A stretch of DNA of 64,000 nucleotides from Flagellimonas okinawensis (GCF_029194005.1 NZ_JARFVA010000001.1:62001-126000), one strand, 5' to 3'. Positions 27,404 to 37,237 are shown, counted from the stretch's first letter. Notes: generated from the sequence alone by a model not told the origin. Numbers and translations are program-made.

Positions 27404-28567
27404 ATGGCTATGAACACAAGAAAAGGGTTTCGTTTTACCAATTACGAGGCGCCGGACCAAACTCCGTTCGAAAAACTCTTTGAGATTTTTCAGGAACTTG
27501 TTACGCACACTTCGGGTGATGTGGAGGAAGCACTGGATTGGCTCCGTGAATTGGACAAGGAATACGAGCTTACCGACGATGATTACACTATTGATGATTT
27601 TATAGAAGACCTCAAGGCCAAAGGATATATCCGTGAGGAATTTGACATGGATGGTCCACAAGGTGGCGAGAGCGAAGAAGGCGATGAGAATGGTGGAGGT
27701 GGAACTCTTTCCGTTACTGCCAAGTTAGAACGCATGCTTCGTCAAAGGGCCTTGGACCAAATTTTCGGAAAAATTAAACGGAGTGGTTCGGGGAACCACA
27801 AAACGGGCAAATCTGGCAAAGGTGATGAGCATACAGGTGAGTTTCGCGAATACCGTTTTGGGGATTCGTTGGAGCACATTAGTATGACGGAGAGCCTCAA
27901 AAATGCCCAGGTAAACCACGGCTTGGACAATTTTTCACTTAGCGAGGAAGACTTGGTTGTAGAAGATACCATGCACAAAGCCCAAATGAGCACCGTGCTT
28001 ATGATTGATATCAGCCATAGCATGATCTTGTATGGTGAGGATAGAATCACTCCCGCCAAAAAAGTGGCGATGGCCCTTGCCGAACTCATAACGACCCGTT
28101 ACCCCAAGGACACCTTGGATATTTTGGTTTTTGGAAACGATGCTTGGCCTATTCCGATAAAGGATTTACCCTATTTAAAAGTAGGTCCTTACCATACCAA
28201 TACAGTAGCGGGATTGCAACTTGCGATGGACATGCTCCGAAGAAAGCGGAACACCAACAAGCAAATTTTTATGATCACGGACGGAAAACCATCATGTTTA
28301 CGACTTCCGAATGGTGATTATTATAAAAATAGCGTAGGCTTGGACGAGTATATCGTGGAGAAATGCTACGCCATGGCCCAACAGGCCAGAAAACTTCATA
28401 TTCCCATTACAACCTTTATGATTGCAGAAGACCCATATCTGATGCAATTTGTACGTGAATTTACCAAAGCCAACAAAGGAAAAGCCTTTTACACAGGGCT
28501 TAAAGGTTTGGGCGAAATGATTTTTGAAGACTACGAACAAAACAGAAAACGAAGAATTAAAGGATAA
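27404..28567 (+). CDS. VWA-domain protein, partner of MoxR-type ATPase
   Basis: An N-terminal helical, acidic part of about 120 residues precedes a glycine-rich linker (GGGTLSV). The C-terminal von Willebrand A domain begins near residue 200 with the MIDAS motif MIDISHSMILYGED and continues with ITDGKPSC. Of the ATGs at 27404 and 27410 either could be the start. It is 8 bases upstream of an AAA ATPase, forming a pair like Mg-chelatase D/I or MoxR-VWA chaperones that remodel or metallate other proteins. The client is unknown. Confidence 0.82.
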   Translation: MAMNTRKGFRFTNYEAPDQTPFEKLFEIFQELVTHTSGDVEEALDWLRELDKEYELTDDDYTIDDFIEDLKAKGYIREEFDMDGPQGGESEEGDENGGGGTLSVTAKLERMLRQRALDQIFGKIKRSGSGNHKTGKSGKGDEHTGEFREYRFGDSLEHISMTESLKNAQVNHGLDNFSLSEEDLVVEDTMHKAQMSTVLMIDISHSMILYGEDRITPAKKVAMALAELITTRYPKDTLDILVFGNDAWPIPIKDLPYLKVGPYHTNTVAGLQLAMDMLRRKRNTNKQIFMITDGKPSCLRLPNGDYYKNSVGLDEYIVEKCYAMAQQARKLHIPITTFMIAEDPYLMQFVREFTKANKGKAFYTGLKGLGEMIFEDYEQNRKRRIKG

Positions 28568-28575
28568 CACAACAT

Positions 28576-30045
28576 ATGAAATTGGATCACACCAACATTA
28601 AAACCCTCGGTGAACTTAAAGCCGCGGGATATACAAGCAAAAGCATAAAAGACGAACTCAGGGATAACCTTTTGGAAAAAATTTCCAAGGGAGAACAAGT
28701 GTTCGAAGGTGTTTGGGGGTATGAAAATTCGGTAATCCCAGAATTGGAAAGAGCCATTTTATCTCGTCACAATATTAATTTATTAGGATTGAGAGGGCAG
28801 GCAAAAACCCGCTTGGCTCGTTTGATGGTGCAACTATTGGATGAATGGATGCCCATAGTGGAGGGCTCTGAAATCCATGATCACCCGTTGAATCCCATTT
28901 CACGATATGCTACGGAGCTTATCAAAGAAAAGGGCGATGATACTCCAATAAGCTGGGTTCACAGAAGCGAGCGTTTTTATGAAAAATTGGCCACACCCGA
29001 TGTTACTGTGGCGGATTTGATAGGTGATGTAGACCCGATAAAAGCGGCCAATCTGAAGCTTTCTTATGCAGATGATCGTGTTATCCATTTTGGAATGATA
29101 CCAAGGGCCAACCGCTGTATTTTTGTCATCAATGAGCTTCCTGACCTTCAAGCAAGAATTCAAGTAGCGCTATTTAATATACTGCAAGAGGGGGATATAC
29201 AAATTCGAGGGTTTAAACTTCGTTTGCATTTGGATATTCAGTTTGTGTTTACTGCAAATCCAGAAGATTACACAAACAGAGGAAGCATTGTCACCCCATT
29301 AAAGGATAGAATCGGTTCACAAATTTTGACCCACTATCCGGAAAGCATCGAGATTGCGAAGAAAATAACAAAGCAAGAAGCACAGTTGGATAAACGTCAA
29401 TCCGATTTCGTGTATGTACCCGAAATTGCGATGGATTTATTGGAGCAAATCAGCTTTGAAGCCCGAAATAGTGAATATGTGGATGCCAAAAGTGGGGTAA
29501 GTGCCCGTATGAGCATAACTGCTTTTGAAAACTTATTGAGTACCGCTGAGCGCAGGGCCATTGTTGCTGGTGATAAGAAGACCGCTGTTCGTTTAAGTGA
29601 TTTTATGGGCGTTGTGCCATCCATTACAGGTAAAATTGAATTGGTATACGAAGGAGAGCAGGAGGGAGCAGGTTCGGTTGCAGAGAATTTGATTGAAGAT
29701 GCCGCTAAATCATTATTTCCAAATTACTTTCCTAAAATAGACAAGCTTCAGCGTAAAGAAGAAGAGAACGAATATGATGAATTGGTGAGTTGGTTCTTTG
29801 ATGGTGAGGGCTTTGATTTGCTGGACGACGAAAAAGAGGAAGAATACAAATCTAAATTGGATTCCATTGGTCCGTTGAACAATTTAATCAAAGAATATCA
29901 ACCGGAAGCATCAAAAGAGGATGCGTATTTCCTAAAAGAATTGGTGCTTTGGGGATTGGTGGCCCACAAAAAGTTAAGCAAGCATCGTTTTCAACAAGGC
30001 TATCAATTCAAAGATTTGTACGGTAGCTATATTAGAGGACTGTAG
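28576..30045 (+). CDS. MoxR / Mg-chelatase-I-like AAA+ ATPase
   Basis: The 489 residues include the Walker A-like GLRGQAKTRLARL at about residue 72. The Walker B and sensor region lies at RCIFVINELPDLQARIQVALFNILQEGD (residues about 178-205), with sensor FVFTANPEDYTNRG following. The C-terminal lid contains SARMSITAFENL. It is co-transcribed with the preceding VWA protein. The pair is conserved in Bacteroidota and usually annotated as magnesium chelatase, although no chlorophyll or cobalamin genes are near; a chaperone role is more likely. Confidence 0.85.
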   Translation: MKLDHTNIKTLGELKAAGYTSKSIKDELRDNLLEKISKGEQVFEGVWGYENSVIPELERAILSRHNINLLGLRGQAKTRLARLMVQLLDEWMPIVEGSEIHDHPLNPISRYATELIKEKGDDTPISWVHRSERFYEKLATPDVTVADLIGDVDPIKAANLKLSYADDRVIHFGMIPRANRCIFVINELPDLQARIQVALFNILQEGDIQIRGFKLRLHLDIQFVFTANPEDYTNRGSIVTPLKDRIGSQILTHYPESIEIAKKITKQEAQLDKRQSDFVYVPEIAMDLLEQISFEARNSEYVDAKSGVSARMSITAFENLLSTAERRAIVAGDKKTAVRLSDFMGVVPSITGKIELVYEGEQEGAGSVAENLIEDAAKSLFPNYFPKIDKLQRKEEENEYDELVSWFFDGEGFDLLDDEKEEEYKSKLDSIGPLNNLIKEYQPEASKEDAYFLKELVLWGLVAHKKLSKHRFQQGYQFKDLYGSYIRGL

Positions 30046-30048
30046 CTT

Positions 30049-30531
30049 TTAATGCCAGACATTTAGATTGTCGTTGTAGTTCTCAAAATTGTATTCGCCA
30101 ATATATCTTTTTCTAAGCCAAAAGGTATACAGCGTTAAAATTGGTAAAATACTATAAAGTACCAATGAAAGCGTGGCCATTGGTTTAAAAGAAGATGGTA
30201 TTACATGTTCGCCGTAGGTATGAATGGAATTGAGTACAGTTACGCTATCATAAATTTTGAATACATACACAATCATAATGGCATATAGTACGTACTCTAT
30301 GTTTCTCATTTTTGGATCGGGAAGCTCATCTTCGGTTATCTTGAACCATACTACATACAGGTAAATAAAATGTACGGAGGTGAGAATAGGGAATATGTAG
30401 TTATCGGGTTTCAGAAAATAAAACTGATCTGTATAAACACCGTAAAAGCTTAATACAATTAAAGTTAGCAACACAGCTACACTAGCAAGGATGTTTCTTT
30501 TCCAAGTAATAATTTTTGACAGCGTATTCAT
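30049..30531 (-). CDS. Hypothetical membrane protein, 160 aa
   Basis: Four hydrophobic segments lie at about residues 15-32, 43-62, 78-98 and 125-145, with short loops. The N-terminus begins MNTLSKIITWKRN. The gene converges on the AAA ATPase gene with only 3 bases between stops. No family is recognised. Confidence 0.7.
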   Translation of the reverse strand: MNTLSKIITWKRNILASVAVLLTLIVLSFYGVYTDQFYFLKPDNYIFPILTSVHFIYLYVVWFKITEDELPDPKMRNIEYVLYAIMIVYVFKIYDSVTVLNSIHTYGEHVIPSSFKPMATLSLVLYSILPILTLYTFWLRKRYIGEYNFENYNDNLNVWH

Positions 30532-30678
30532 ATCGATTGAAGATTTGGGACGTTATTCAACATAAAGAACGGGCTTTTTAAATGTCTATTTCAAAGAAAT
30601 CGATGACCCGTAAATAATGTTGGATAATCCGAAAAATCCGACATGAAAGTCGTGAAAAGTGTTATGAAAACGATTCGT

Positions 30679-31563
30679 CTAATCAAACAAATCTGACGAT
30701 AAATAACGATCACCTCTGTCGCACACAATTGAGACAATAACCCCGCTTTCCATAGTTTCTGCTAAACGTAGTGCCACTGTTGCAGCACCACCACTACTCA
30801 TACCAGAGAAAATACCTTCTTCTTTGGCCAATTTTTTGGCCATCTCAGTCGCTTCTTGCTCGCTGACCTCCATAACGGTATCTACCTTGTCTGGGTTGAA
30901 GATTTTTGGCAGATACTCTTTGGGCCATTTGCGTATACCCGGTATTTTGGAATTATCAGTGGGTTGCACACCTACAATTTCCACCTTGGGATTTTGCTCC
31001 TTCAAATAAGTGGAAGTCCCCATAATGGTTCCTGTAGTACCCATACTTGACACAAAATGGGTTATTTGGCCGTCGGTGTCTCTCCAAATTTCAGGGCCTG
31101 TTGTTTTATAATGGGCTTTCCAGTTATCATCGTTGGCAAATTGGTTCAACATTTTAAAACCATCTCCTTTTACCTTGGCTTCCGCATAATCGCGAGCTCC
31201 TTCGATACCTACATCTGCAGGTGTTAAGGTAACTTTAGCGCCATAAGCACGCATGGTCTGCACACGTTCTTTGGTTGAGTTTTCGGGCATTACCAATTCA
31301 ATGTCAAGACCAAAAAGGCCTGCGATCATAGCCAATCCAATGCCTGTGTTTCCACTGGTTGCCTCAATTAATTTAGTGTCTTTAGTAAAATCACCCCGTT
31401 CCAGACCGCTTTTAATCATATTATAGGCCGGTCTGTCCTTTACACTGCCTCCAGGATTGTTTCCTTCGAGCTTAAACAGAACTTTTACGTTGGGATTTGT
31501 ATTCAATACTTTGGATTCCACCAAAGGTGTATTACCAATAAGGTCTAGGATATTGTTAGACAT
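30679..31563 (-). CDS. cysM: Cysteine synthase B (O-acetylserine sulfhydrylase)
   Basis: This PLP enzyme replaces the acetyl group of O-acetylserine by sulfide or thiosulfate. The 294 residues show the PLP lysine in [14 protein letters not shown] at about residue 41, the [10 protein letters not shown] asparagine loop, [13 protein letters not shown] and FSGMSSGGA. The length and end ([12 protein letters not shown]) fit CysM rather than the longer CysK. It overlaps cysE by 8 bases and is co-transcribed with it. Confidence 0.92.
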   Translation of the reverse strand: MSNNILDLIGNTPLVESKVLNTNPNVKVLFKLEGNNPGGSVKDRPAYNMIKSGLERGDFTKDTKLIEATSGNTGIGLAMIAGLFGLDIELVMPENSTKERVQTMRAYGAKVTLTPADVGIEGARDYAEAKVKGDGFKMLNQFANDDNWKAHYKTTGPEIWRDTDGQITHFVSSMGTTGTIMGTSTYLKEQNPKVEIVGVQPTDNSKIPGIRKWPKEYLPKIFNPDKVDTVMEVSEQEATEMAKKLAKEEGIFSGMSSGGAATVALRLAETMESGVIVSIVCDRGDRYLSSDLFD

Positions 31564-32347
31564 TTGGGGTTGTCTTTATTTTAATTTCTGGTGTATGATA
31601 AACTTTTGAATTAGGCGGAACAGAAGATGTGATCCAAGCGTTACCGCCAATTATGGAATTCTCCCCCACAACGGTTTCTCCTCCTAAAATTGTTGCATTT
31701 GCATAGATGGTCACATTGTTTTCAATAGTAGGATGTCGTTTGGTTTTTTCCAAATTCTTGGCAACATATAAAGCTCCAAGGGTCACTCCTTGATATATTT
31801 TCACATTATCATGGATAACCGCAGTTTCTCCGATTACAACACCTGTTGCGTGATCTATAAAAAAGGACTTACCGATTTTAGCACCAGGGTTAATGTCTAC
31901 CCCTGTCTGTCTGTGGGCATACTCAGTCATCATTCTAGGGATCAACGGGACCCCTTCTTCATAAAGTTCGTGGGCCAAACGGTAAATGGCAATGGCGTAA
32001 AAACCAGGATAGGCCATATATATTTCTTGAATGGAAAGGGAGGCAGGGTCACAATTAAGAATTGCTTCTGCATCCAAATTCAAATTTTCAAGAATACCGG
32101 GAAGGTGGGCTATATAGTTGCCCCAAAGCTCCTCACTGGGCTTTTCCAAGTCCCAGCATGCCATATCCATTAGCTTGTTGAACTTATTTTCCAACAATTC
32201 CAAGTTTACGGCAACCGGAGTATTGGCATCAAATAAAGTGTAAAAAAGAGTATCTGTAAAATCTTCGGTTTCCTGTTTTAACCTAAAATCCAGATAAGGC
32301 AGTTTTTTGTGCCTGTTAAGTTCGGCTATTATCTTTTCCTTGTCCAT
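31556..32347 (-). CDS. cysE: Serine O-acetyltransferase
   Basis: CysE makes O-acetylserine, the substrate for the next gene. The N-terminal helical domain is followed by the left-handed beta-helix, with [28 protein letters not shown] (about residues 165-192) and [10 protein letters not shown] near the end. This is the SatA/EpsC-like type seen in Bacteroidota. I chose the ATG at 32347 ([10 protein letters not shown], 263 aa). A GTG at 32392 would add 15 residues. cysE comes first in the cysE-cysM pair. Confidence 0.9.
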   Translation of the reverse strand: MDKEKIIAELNRHKKLPYLDFRLKQETEDFTDTLFYTLFDANTPVAVNLELLENKFNKLMDMACWDLEKPSEELWGNYIAHLPGILENLNLDAEAILNCDPASLSIQEIYMAYPGFYAIAIYRLAHELYEEGVPLIPRMMTEYAHRQTGVDINPGAKIGKSFFIDHATGVVIGETAVIHDNVKIYQGVTLGALYVAKNLEKTKRHPTIENNVTIYANATILGGETVVGENSIIGGNAWITSSVPPNSKVYHTPEIKIKTTPNV

Positions 32348-32439
32348 ACTGCTCTTTATTGTCTTAAATTTAGACAAAACCTTACCAAGCACTGGTATAA
32401 AAGGGTAACTTTAGTTTAAAAATAACATATTATCGATAT

Positions 32440-33123
32440 ATGGCCTCCAATGTTGCAATTTCCAAAGAAGTTTTTGAATTTTTAACAGCACTTAAAAACA
32501 ATAACAATAAAGAATGGTTCGAAGAAAACAAGGCTACTTTTAAAAAACACCAAGGAGAAATCAAGAACTTTTTAGAGGCAGCAAAGGACCATCTGAACCA
32601 TCATGATGATATAGAAAAAATGAAGCTGTTCCGGATTTATCGGGATGTACGATTCTCCAAGGACAAAACCCCATACAAAGCTCATTTTGCTGGATTCTTT
32701 TCTCGTTTAGGCGCCCACTTAAGAGGCGGATATTACATCCACATAAAACCAGGTGAATCTTTTTTAGGTGCAGGGTTTTGGGCTCCGAACAAGGAAGATC
32801 TGTTCCGTATAAGAAAAGAACTGGAAATGGATGCAGAAGAGTTTAGGGAGGTCATCAATCAAAAATCGCTAAAAACAATTTGGGGCGAACTTCAAGGGGA
32901 CGAGGTTAAAACCGCACCAAAAGGATTCGATAAAGAACACCCCGATATAGATTTGATAAGAAAAAAACAGTTTGTATTTATGCGCCCTCTTACGGATGCA
33001 GAGGTGCTTTCGCCAACTTTCTTGGAAGAGGTAGACAACTCGTACAGGGCAATACGCCCTTATTTTGACCTCATGAGCGAAATCCTCACTACAAACTTAA
33101 ACGGGGAATCAATTTTGGAATAA
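32440..33123 (+). CDS. DUF2461 family protein
   Basis: The 227-residue protein matches the DUF2461 (TIGR02453) pattern: start SKEVFEFLTALKNNNNKEWF, a middle RIYRDVRFSKDKTPYKAHFAGFFSR split over residues about 66-90, and GYYIHIKPGESFLGAGFW. The function of the family is unknown. The gene is divergent from cysE, and its 3' end overlaps the convergent minus-strand gene by 15 bases. Confidence 0.88.
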   Translation: MASNVAISKEVFEFLTALKNNNNKEWFEENKATFKKHQGEIKNFLEAAKDHLNHHDDIEKMKLFRIYRDVRFSKDKTPYKAHFAGFFSRLGAHLRGGYYIHIKPGESFLGAGFWAPNKEDLFRIRKELEMDAEEFREVINQKSLKTIWGELQGDEVKTAPKGFDKEHPDIDLIRKKQFVFMRPLTDAEVLSPTFLEEVDNSYRAIRPYFDLMSEILTTNLNGESILE

Positions 33124-33522
33124 TGCCTCTTCTTCCAAAAGCTGTATCTGGTCTTTTAAACGTTCGACCACCATATTCATCATTCGCTTGTTCAAAGCTG
33201 AAGAATTAGTGATATAATCCCTGTATTCCTCAACGGTAAACTGACCAATGACCATACCTTTAAGAGAGTTTCTAAATTTGATGTCCTTTTGAATCGCCCT
33301 TTCAATGTATTGCATCTTTTTCTCCAAAGAAAGTTCGTAAAAAGCTCCTTTATGCTTGTTCGCATAATTCTTGAAAGCCTCTACCAATAAATAGTTCTGG
33401 AGTTTGATCACGGGTCGAAGGGTCTGGTTCTGAAAGCGCTCATCGAAACCCATTTGGCTGTTAAAATGTGACTCTGGAATTGTGGGACGAATATCAAGTC
33501 TAGGGTCGGATTGTGAGTCCAT
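33109..33522 (-). CDS. Hypothetical protein, 137 aa
   Basis: This is a soluble, mostly helical protein. After a Pro-rich start (DPRLDIRPTIPESHF) there are long amphipathic helices with a cluster of basic residues (SLEKKMQYIERAIQKD). I recall related flavobacterial proteins with a glyoxalase label, but I see no glyoxalase motif. The function is unknown. Confidence 0.6.
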   Translation of the reverse strand: MDSQSDPRLDIRPTIPESHFNSQMGFDERFQNQTLRPVIKLQNYLLVEAFKNYANKHKGAFYELSLEKKMQYIERAIQKDIKFRNSLKGMVIGQFTVEEYRDYITNSSALNKRMMNMVVERLKDQIQLLEEEALFQN

Positions 33523-33622
33523 GGTTGTGATTTTTAATAAAATTACAGAATGATCAACCCCACACTTTTAAATGTTGCAATAGTTGTCAACGATGTTATG
33601 AACAAGCCGAAAATAGCATTAA

Positions 33623-33754
33623 TTATCTGAATTACTGAAACTTACATGCACTCGAGTAGGATTAGGGCAAGAAATAAGAAAATCCATATTCAACGATGGG
33701 ACAGCTTTAAAAAATCTTTTGGAATCAAAAACGGTGCGTTTTAATCAAGTTTAA
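33623..33754 (+). pseudogene. Possible coding remnant without start codon
   Basis: A 43-codon open stretch lies between stop codons in the 378-base region upstream of the thioesterase. It contains TRVGLGQEIRKSIF and a FNDGTALKNLLESK-like helix pattern that looks like real protein. There is no start codon in the frame. It may be the tail of a decayed gene or chance. The rest of the 33523-33866 region shows nothing that I can assign. Confidence 0.2.
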
Positions 33755-33866
33755 AATCTTGGACCATCAAAATTATTTAGTCGCTATAAGCGGGCCTACA
33801 AATATTTCAAATTCGTAATTCGCATTAATTAAAGAGGTTATCGATAAATTCTTTAATGGATTCCGC

Positions 33867-33874
33867 TAACTTTG
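33867..33874 (+). promoter_or_regulatory. -7 promoter box of the thioesterase gene
   Basis: TAACTTTG matches TAnnTTTG exactly and lies 26 bases before the ATG at 33901. This rules out the in-frame ATG at 33856 as the start. Confidence 0.6.
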
Positions 33875-33900
33875 CACTCACAATCACTAAAGTTTCAATT

Positions 33901-34320
33901 ATGAGATTTCATTCAAGAAAATGGGTGAAGCCAGAGGATTTGAACGCCAATGGAACTCTTTTTGGAGGAAAGGTCCTTGCCTGGATAGACGAAGAAGCCG
34001 TACTATATACCATTATACAATTAGAGAACAAGAAAATCGTGACCAAGTACATGTCCGAAATTAATTTTATGAGTACTGCCCACGAAGGCGATATCATAGA
34101 AATTGGGATTGAGGTCATTAAATTCGGGGTCACCTCAATTTCACTTAATTGTGAAGTTAGAAATAAGATGACCCACGAAAGTATAGTTACGGTAGATAAT
34201 ATTATTATGGTAAACCTAGATGAGAACGGTAACCCGAAAGCTCATGGGAAAACCAAAATAGAGTACGTAAAGGACCGATTGGCCAAAAAGGAAAAAGAAG
34301 AGCAAAAAGCTTCTTCTTAA
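33901..34320 (+). CDS. Acyl-CoA thioesterase, hot-dog fold
   Basis: This is a YciA/BFIT-like thioesterase of 139 aa. It starts MRFHSRKWVKPEDLN and has the catalytic segment NANGTLFGGKVLAWIDEEAV, with Asn and Asp as in the acyl-CoA hydrolase family. A HEGDIIEIGIEV strand follows and the C-terminus is Lys-rich. The start at 33901 is supported by the promoter box at 33867-33874. The stop overlaps the convergent dipeptidase gene by 4 bases. Confidence 0.88.
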   Translation: MRFHSRKWVKPEDLNANGTLFGGKVLAWIDEEAVLYTIIQLENKKIVTKYMSEINFMSTAHEGDIIEIGIEVIKFGVTSISLNCEVRNKMTHESIVTVDNIIMVNLDENGNPKAHGKTKIEYVKDRLAKKEKEEQKASS

Positions 34321-35600
34321 TCCATGGATTCAGCTACGGCTTGAACCTCGTCCAATACCCTTAATAGATTTTCGCCCCATAATTTGGCTATTTCTTCTTC
34401 GGTATAACCTCTTTTTACCAATTCCAAGGTAACATTGAAGGTTTCCGAAGCGTCGGACCATCCTTCGATTCCACCACCACCATCAAAATCGGAGCTGATA
34501 CCAACATGGTCGATACCTATAAGTTTTACCATATAATCAATATGGTCAACAAAATCGGATACGTTTACAGCAGGTGGTACATTAGGATCGGTCTCTGCCA
34601 TTTCTTCACCAAGGCTCCTAATTTTGCGGTAATTGGCAAAAAATTCTTCGCGTTGCTCATCCGTTAAAGTTGAAAACTGGGAACGCTCGTACCAAGCTAC
34701 GCCTAACGAGTCTGCCACTTTCTTATAAATTTCCGTCATGTATGCTGAACGTGCATCATTCTTTTCAGTGTTCAGATAAGAACTGAATGCCACAGTTTGG
34801 ACCACACCGCCATTTTCTTTCATCATCATCAATTGTTCATCATCCAAATTTCTACTATGATCGCAAAGTGCCCTAGCAGAAGAATGCGATGCAATTATAG
34901 GCGCTTTTGTAAGTTCTATCATTTGTTTCATTGCTTCTTTGGACGGATGGGACACATCGATCATCATTCCCACTCGGTTCATTTCGGCAACAGCTTTTTT
35001 TCCAAGTTCGCTCAAACCATTATGTAGCCATATGCTATCGCCTTCCCCTGTGTTGGAGTCGCTTAACTGGCTATGGCCATTGTGGGCAAGTGACATGTAA
35101 CGGGCGCCTCTTTTTTGGTATTCCTCTATTTTGGAAAGGTCTTCACCAATGGGGTAGGCATTCTCCACACCGATCATAGCTACTTTTTTGCCAGCAGCAA
35201 CAATTCTTTTAACATCTTCGGAGGTAAGTGCCAGCTCGATTTGATCGGGTGCTATTTCCTCACAAAGCTTGTGGATGGCCTCAAATTTTGAGATAGCATT
35301 TTCTGATGCCTTCGCATAGCCCTCGGCAGTCAATGTATCTTGACCGGTATACACAATAAACCATGCAACATCCAAACCACCTTCGTTCATTTTGGGAAGG
35401 TTTACCTGGGTGTCCAGGTTTTGGGTATAGTTAATGCTGTCCGTAAAATTCTGCACGTTGATATCGTCGTGCGTATCAATCGTAATTACGGAATCATGGA
35501 TTCTTTGGGCTTTCTCTTCCAAGGTTTCGGTTTTTTCTGGTTTTTTTTCTCCGCAGGAGATGAATAGTACTGTACTAAGGAGTAGATAAAAATATTTCAT
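34317..35600 (-). CDS. Membrane dipeptidase (peptidase M19), lipoprotein
   Basis: This is a zinc dipeptidase of the renal dipeptidase family. The start MKYFYLLLSTVLFISCG at 35600 gives a lipoprotein signal with lipobox Cys 17 and a protein of 427 aa; the upstream frame is untranslated. Metal-site motifs are the THDDI segment at about residue 40, MIGVENAYPIGEDL, SLAHNGHSQLSDS, IDVSHPSKEAM, ASHSSARAL and VGISSDFDGGGG. It probably acts on dipeptides in the periplasm or at the surface. Confidence 0.9.
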   Translation of the reverse strand: MKYFYLLLSTVLFISCGEKKPEKTETLEEKAQRIHDSVITIDTHDDINVQNFTDSINYTQNLDTQVNLPKMNEGGLDVAWFIVYTGQDTLTAEGYAKASENAISKFEAIHKLCEEIAPDQIELALTSEDVKRIVAAGKKVAMIGVENAYPIGEDLSKIEEYQKRGARYMSLAHNGHSQLSDSNTGEGDSIWLHNGLSELGKKAVAEMNRVGMMIDVSHPSKEAMKQMIELTKAPIIASHSSARALCDHSRNLDDEQLMMMKENGGVVQTVAFSSYLNTEKNDARSAYMTEIYKKVADSLGVAWYERSQFSTLTDEQREEFFANYRKIRSLGEEMAETDPNVPPAVNVSDFVDHIDYMVKLIGIDHVGISSDFDGGGGIEGWSDASETFNVTLELVKRGYTEEEIAKLWGENLLRVLDEVQAVAESMD

Positions 35601-35728
35601 GGTTGGTTTTTTACACATACAAATAACGCAATTTGACAACAAAAACCGAATGCTACGGAACAATAAATTGTAATCCCTTGGTATAATCTACATTTTTAGA
35701 AGGATTTATAACCATTAACGCTTAAAAA

Positions 35729-36511
35729 TTGGGAACACGAGAATTGTTAACATACCTGGAAAAACTTGAAATAGGATTAAGTTCTTTTTCTTATGAAGAA
35801 TTAGGTGTTGTTGAAGCCGGAGAGCTAAAAAAATCTTTCGAAGTCTTTAAAGTTGGATTGGAAAACAAGGTTTTTGGTATCTCTGAAATGAAACAACTAG
35901 AGCGCATTTACGAAAAGGTAGGGATTCAAAGTTTGGATAACCGAACCTTTACGGAGAGTGACTCCAACAAATTTCTCTCCCTAGTTAAAGCATTGGAAAA
36001 CACCACACTTACCAAAGAACAAAGGGAGCTTGTGGATGAAATAAGAAAAATGGCAGAGGAATCCCAAAAAGATGAACCTCGAAAATTTGATAATAATCGT
36101 GACACCATGTCCTCAGATTTTGAATTTATAGAGAAAAGCTTACAAGCAGGCTTTGCTGCCCAAAACATTGATCTAAAACCCGTTTTGGAAGATTGTATGG
36201 GGCAAATGGAGCTATTGGAAGTGTTGGTACGCATGTTTAAACAGAACATATTCGAATTTATCGGAAGTGCCAAAGTGAATCTTTTAAATGAAAACTTTAT
36301 AGAATTGGAATTGGCCTGTCAAAAAATTATGCCCTCGTTGCGCATGATGAAAACTTATGGCCTCCTAGAAGTAACACAACAGATTTCCAGACTTTGTAAG
36401 ACAGATAGGGACCTTAAGCACCTATCCTTTTTATACGATCAATTTCTTCAAGAATATCCGCGTTTACAGGATCAGATAGATTTTGAAATGGAAATGTACC
36501 GAGCAATGTAA
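35729..36511 (+). CDS. Hypothetical protein, 260 aa
   Basis: This is an all-helical soluble protein without a signal peptide. The first part contains LTYLEKLEIGLSSFSYEELG; the middle is charged (EIRKMAEESQKDEPRKF); and the C-terminal helices are rich in Leu and Met. No ATG occurs near the start, so the TTG at 35729 is used. It is followed after 13 bases by another helical protein and the two probably act together. No family is recognised. Confidence 0.55.
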   Translation: MGTRELLTYLEKLEIGLSSFSYEELGVVEAGELKKSFEVFKVGLENKVFGISEMKQLERIYEKVGIQSLDNRTFTESDSNKFLSLVKALENTTLTKEQRELVDEIRKMAEESQKDEPRKFDNNRDTMSSDFEFIEKSLQAGFAAQNIDLKPVLEDCMGQMELLEVLVRMFKQNIFEFIGSAKVNLLNENFIELELACQKIMPSLRMMKTYGLLEVTQQISRLCKTDRDLKHLSFLYDQFLQEYPRLQDQIDFEMEMYRAM

Positions 36512-36524
36512 AAACAAGAATGCC

Positions 36525-36881
36525 ATGGCCAATAAAGAACTTCCGGAGTATTTACAAAGTATTTTTTATCCATTGTTCCAACATGCCAAGGATCTTGAAT
36601 GCCGTTTAATGTTATTGGACGAGATGTTGGAAGTAGGGGACAGTAAGGAAATACCTTTTCTTTCCGAGCTTGAATCACACGAAGATCCAAAAATCAGCAA
36701 CAAAGCTTTTGAAGTAAAAAGTGAGTTACATACTAAGCTGGGTATTATTTCGGAAACCGAGCGTAGAAGACTGCCTATGAACCTTTGTTTTATTTACGAC
36801 GAGTTCAATATACGACCCAGCAAAGTGGACAAGGACTTGGATTTTGAAGTGCAACTGGACATTTTAAATATGAAAGAATAA
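36525..36881 (+). CDS. Hypothetical protein, 118 aa
   Basis: This is a helical protein starting MANKELPEYLQSIFYPLFQH and ending in an acidic stretch (KDLDFEVQLDILNMKE). Its end resembles the end of the upstream 260-aa protein (DQIDFEMEMYRAM), so the two may share a fold. The ATG at 36525 lies 13 bases after the upstream stop. The function is unknown. Confidence 0.6.
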   Translation: MANKELPEYLQSIFYPLFQHAKDLECRLMLLDEMLEVGDSKEIPFLSELESHEDPKISNKAFEVKSELHTKLGIISETERRRLPMNLCFIYDEFNIRPSKVDKDLDFEVQLDILNMKE

Positions 36882-36991
36882 AAGATTTCACCACCCAAAG
36901 TAGGTGTTTCACCACAATTTGTGCGGACCATATAATCTTTAAACCTAAATAGCGTTATACGTAAAACCCCGAACAAAAACCAAAGATTACC

Positions 36992-37090
36992 ATGTTATAC
37001 GATACCTACGGAGAAGAATACTTGGCATTTTTACAAGAACTGAACGAAATCTTGACAGTAAACGAACTAGCCGAGCTCGATTATCTATAG
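36992..37090 (+). CDS. Small acidic protein, 32 aa (tandem copy 1)
   Basis: ATG at 36992 and TAG at 37088-37090 give a peptide starting MLYDTYGEEYLAFLQELNE and ending ELAELDYL. It shares the pattern Y-x-x-F-(L/I)-Q-(E/D)-L-x-(E/D)-x-L-T with the next small ORF, and both ATGs follow a TTACC leader. It is too short to judge by length; the conserved pattern supports it. Confidence 0.45.
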   Translation: MLYDTYGEEYLAFLQELNEILTVNELAELDYL

Positions 37091-37117
37091 TTGACAAACA
37101 CCCCAAAATTTGTTACC

Positions 37118-37219
37118 ATGAAAAACCATAACAAAGAAAACACCGCTTACATGAATTTTATTCAAGATTTGAAAGACATGCTCACAGATTTTGATATTAG
37201 TCTTTTGAGCAAACAATGA
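37118..37219 (+). CDS. Small protein, 33 aa (tandem copy 2)
   Basis: ATG at 37118 and TGA at 37217-37219. The peptide starts MKNHNKENTAYMNFIQDLKD and ends DISLLSKQ. The core YMNFIQDLKDMLT matches YLAFLQELNEILT of the preceding ORF. A strong terminator follows within 20 bases, which fits a real transcript that ends here. Confidence 0.45.
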   Translation: MKNHNKENTAYMNFIQDLKDMLTDFDISLLSKQ

Positions 37220-37237
37220 TGTTTAAGTGTATATCAT

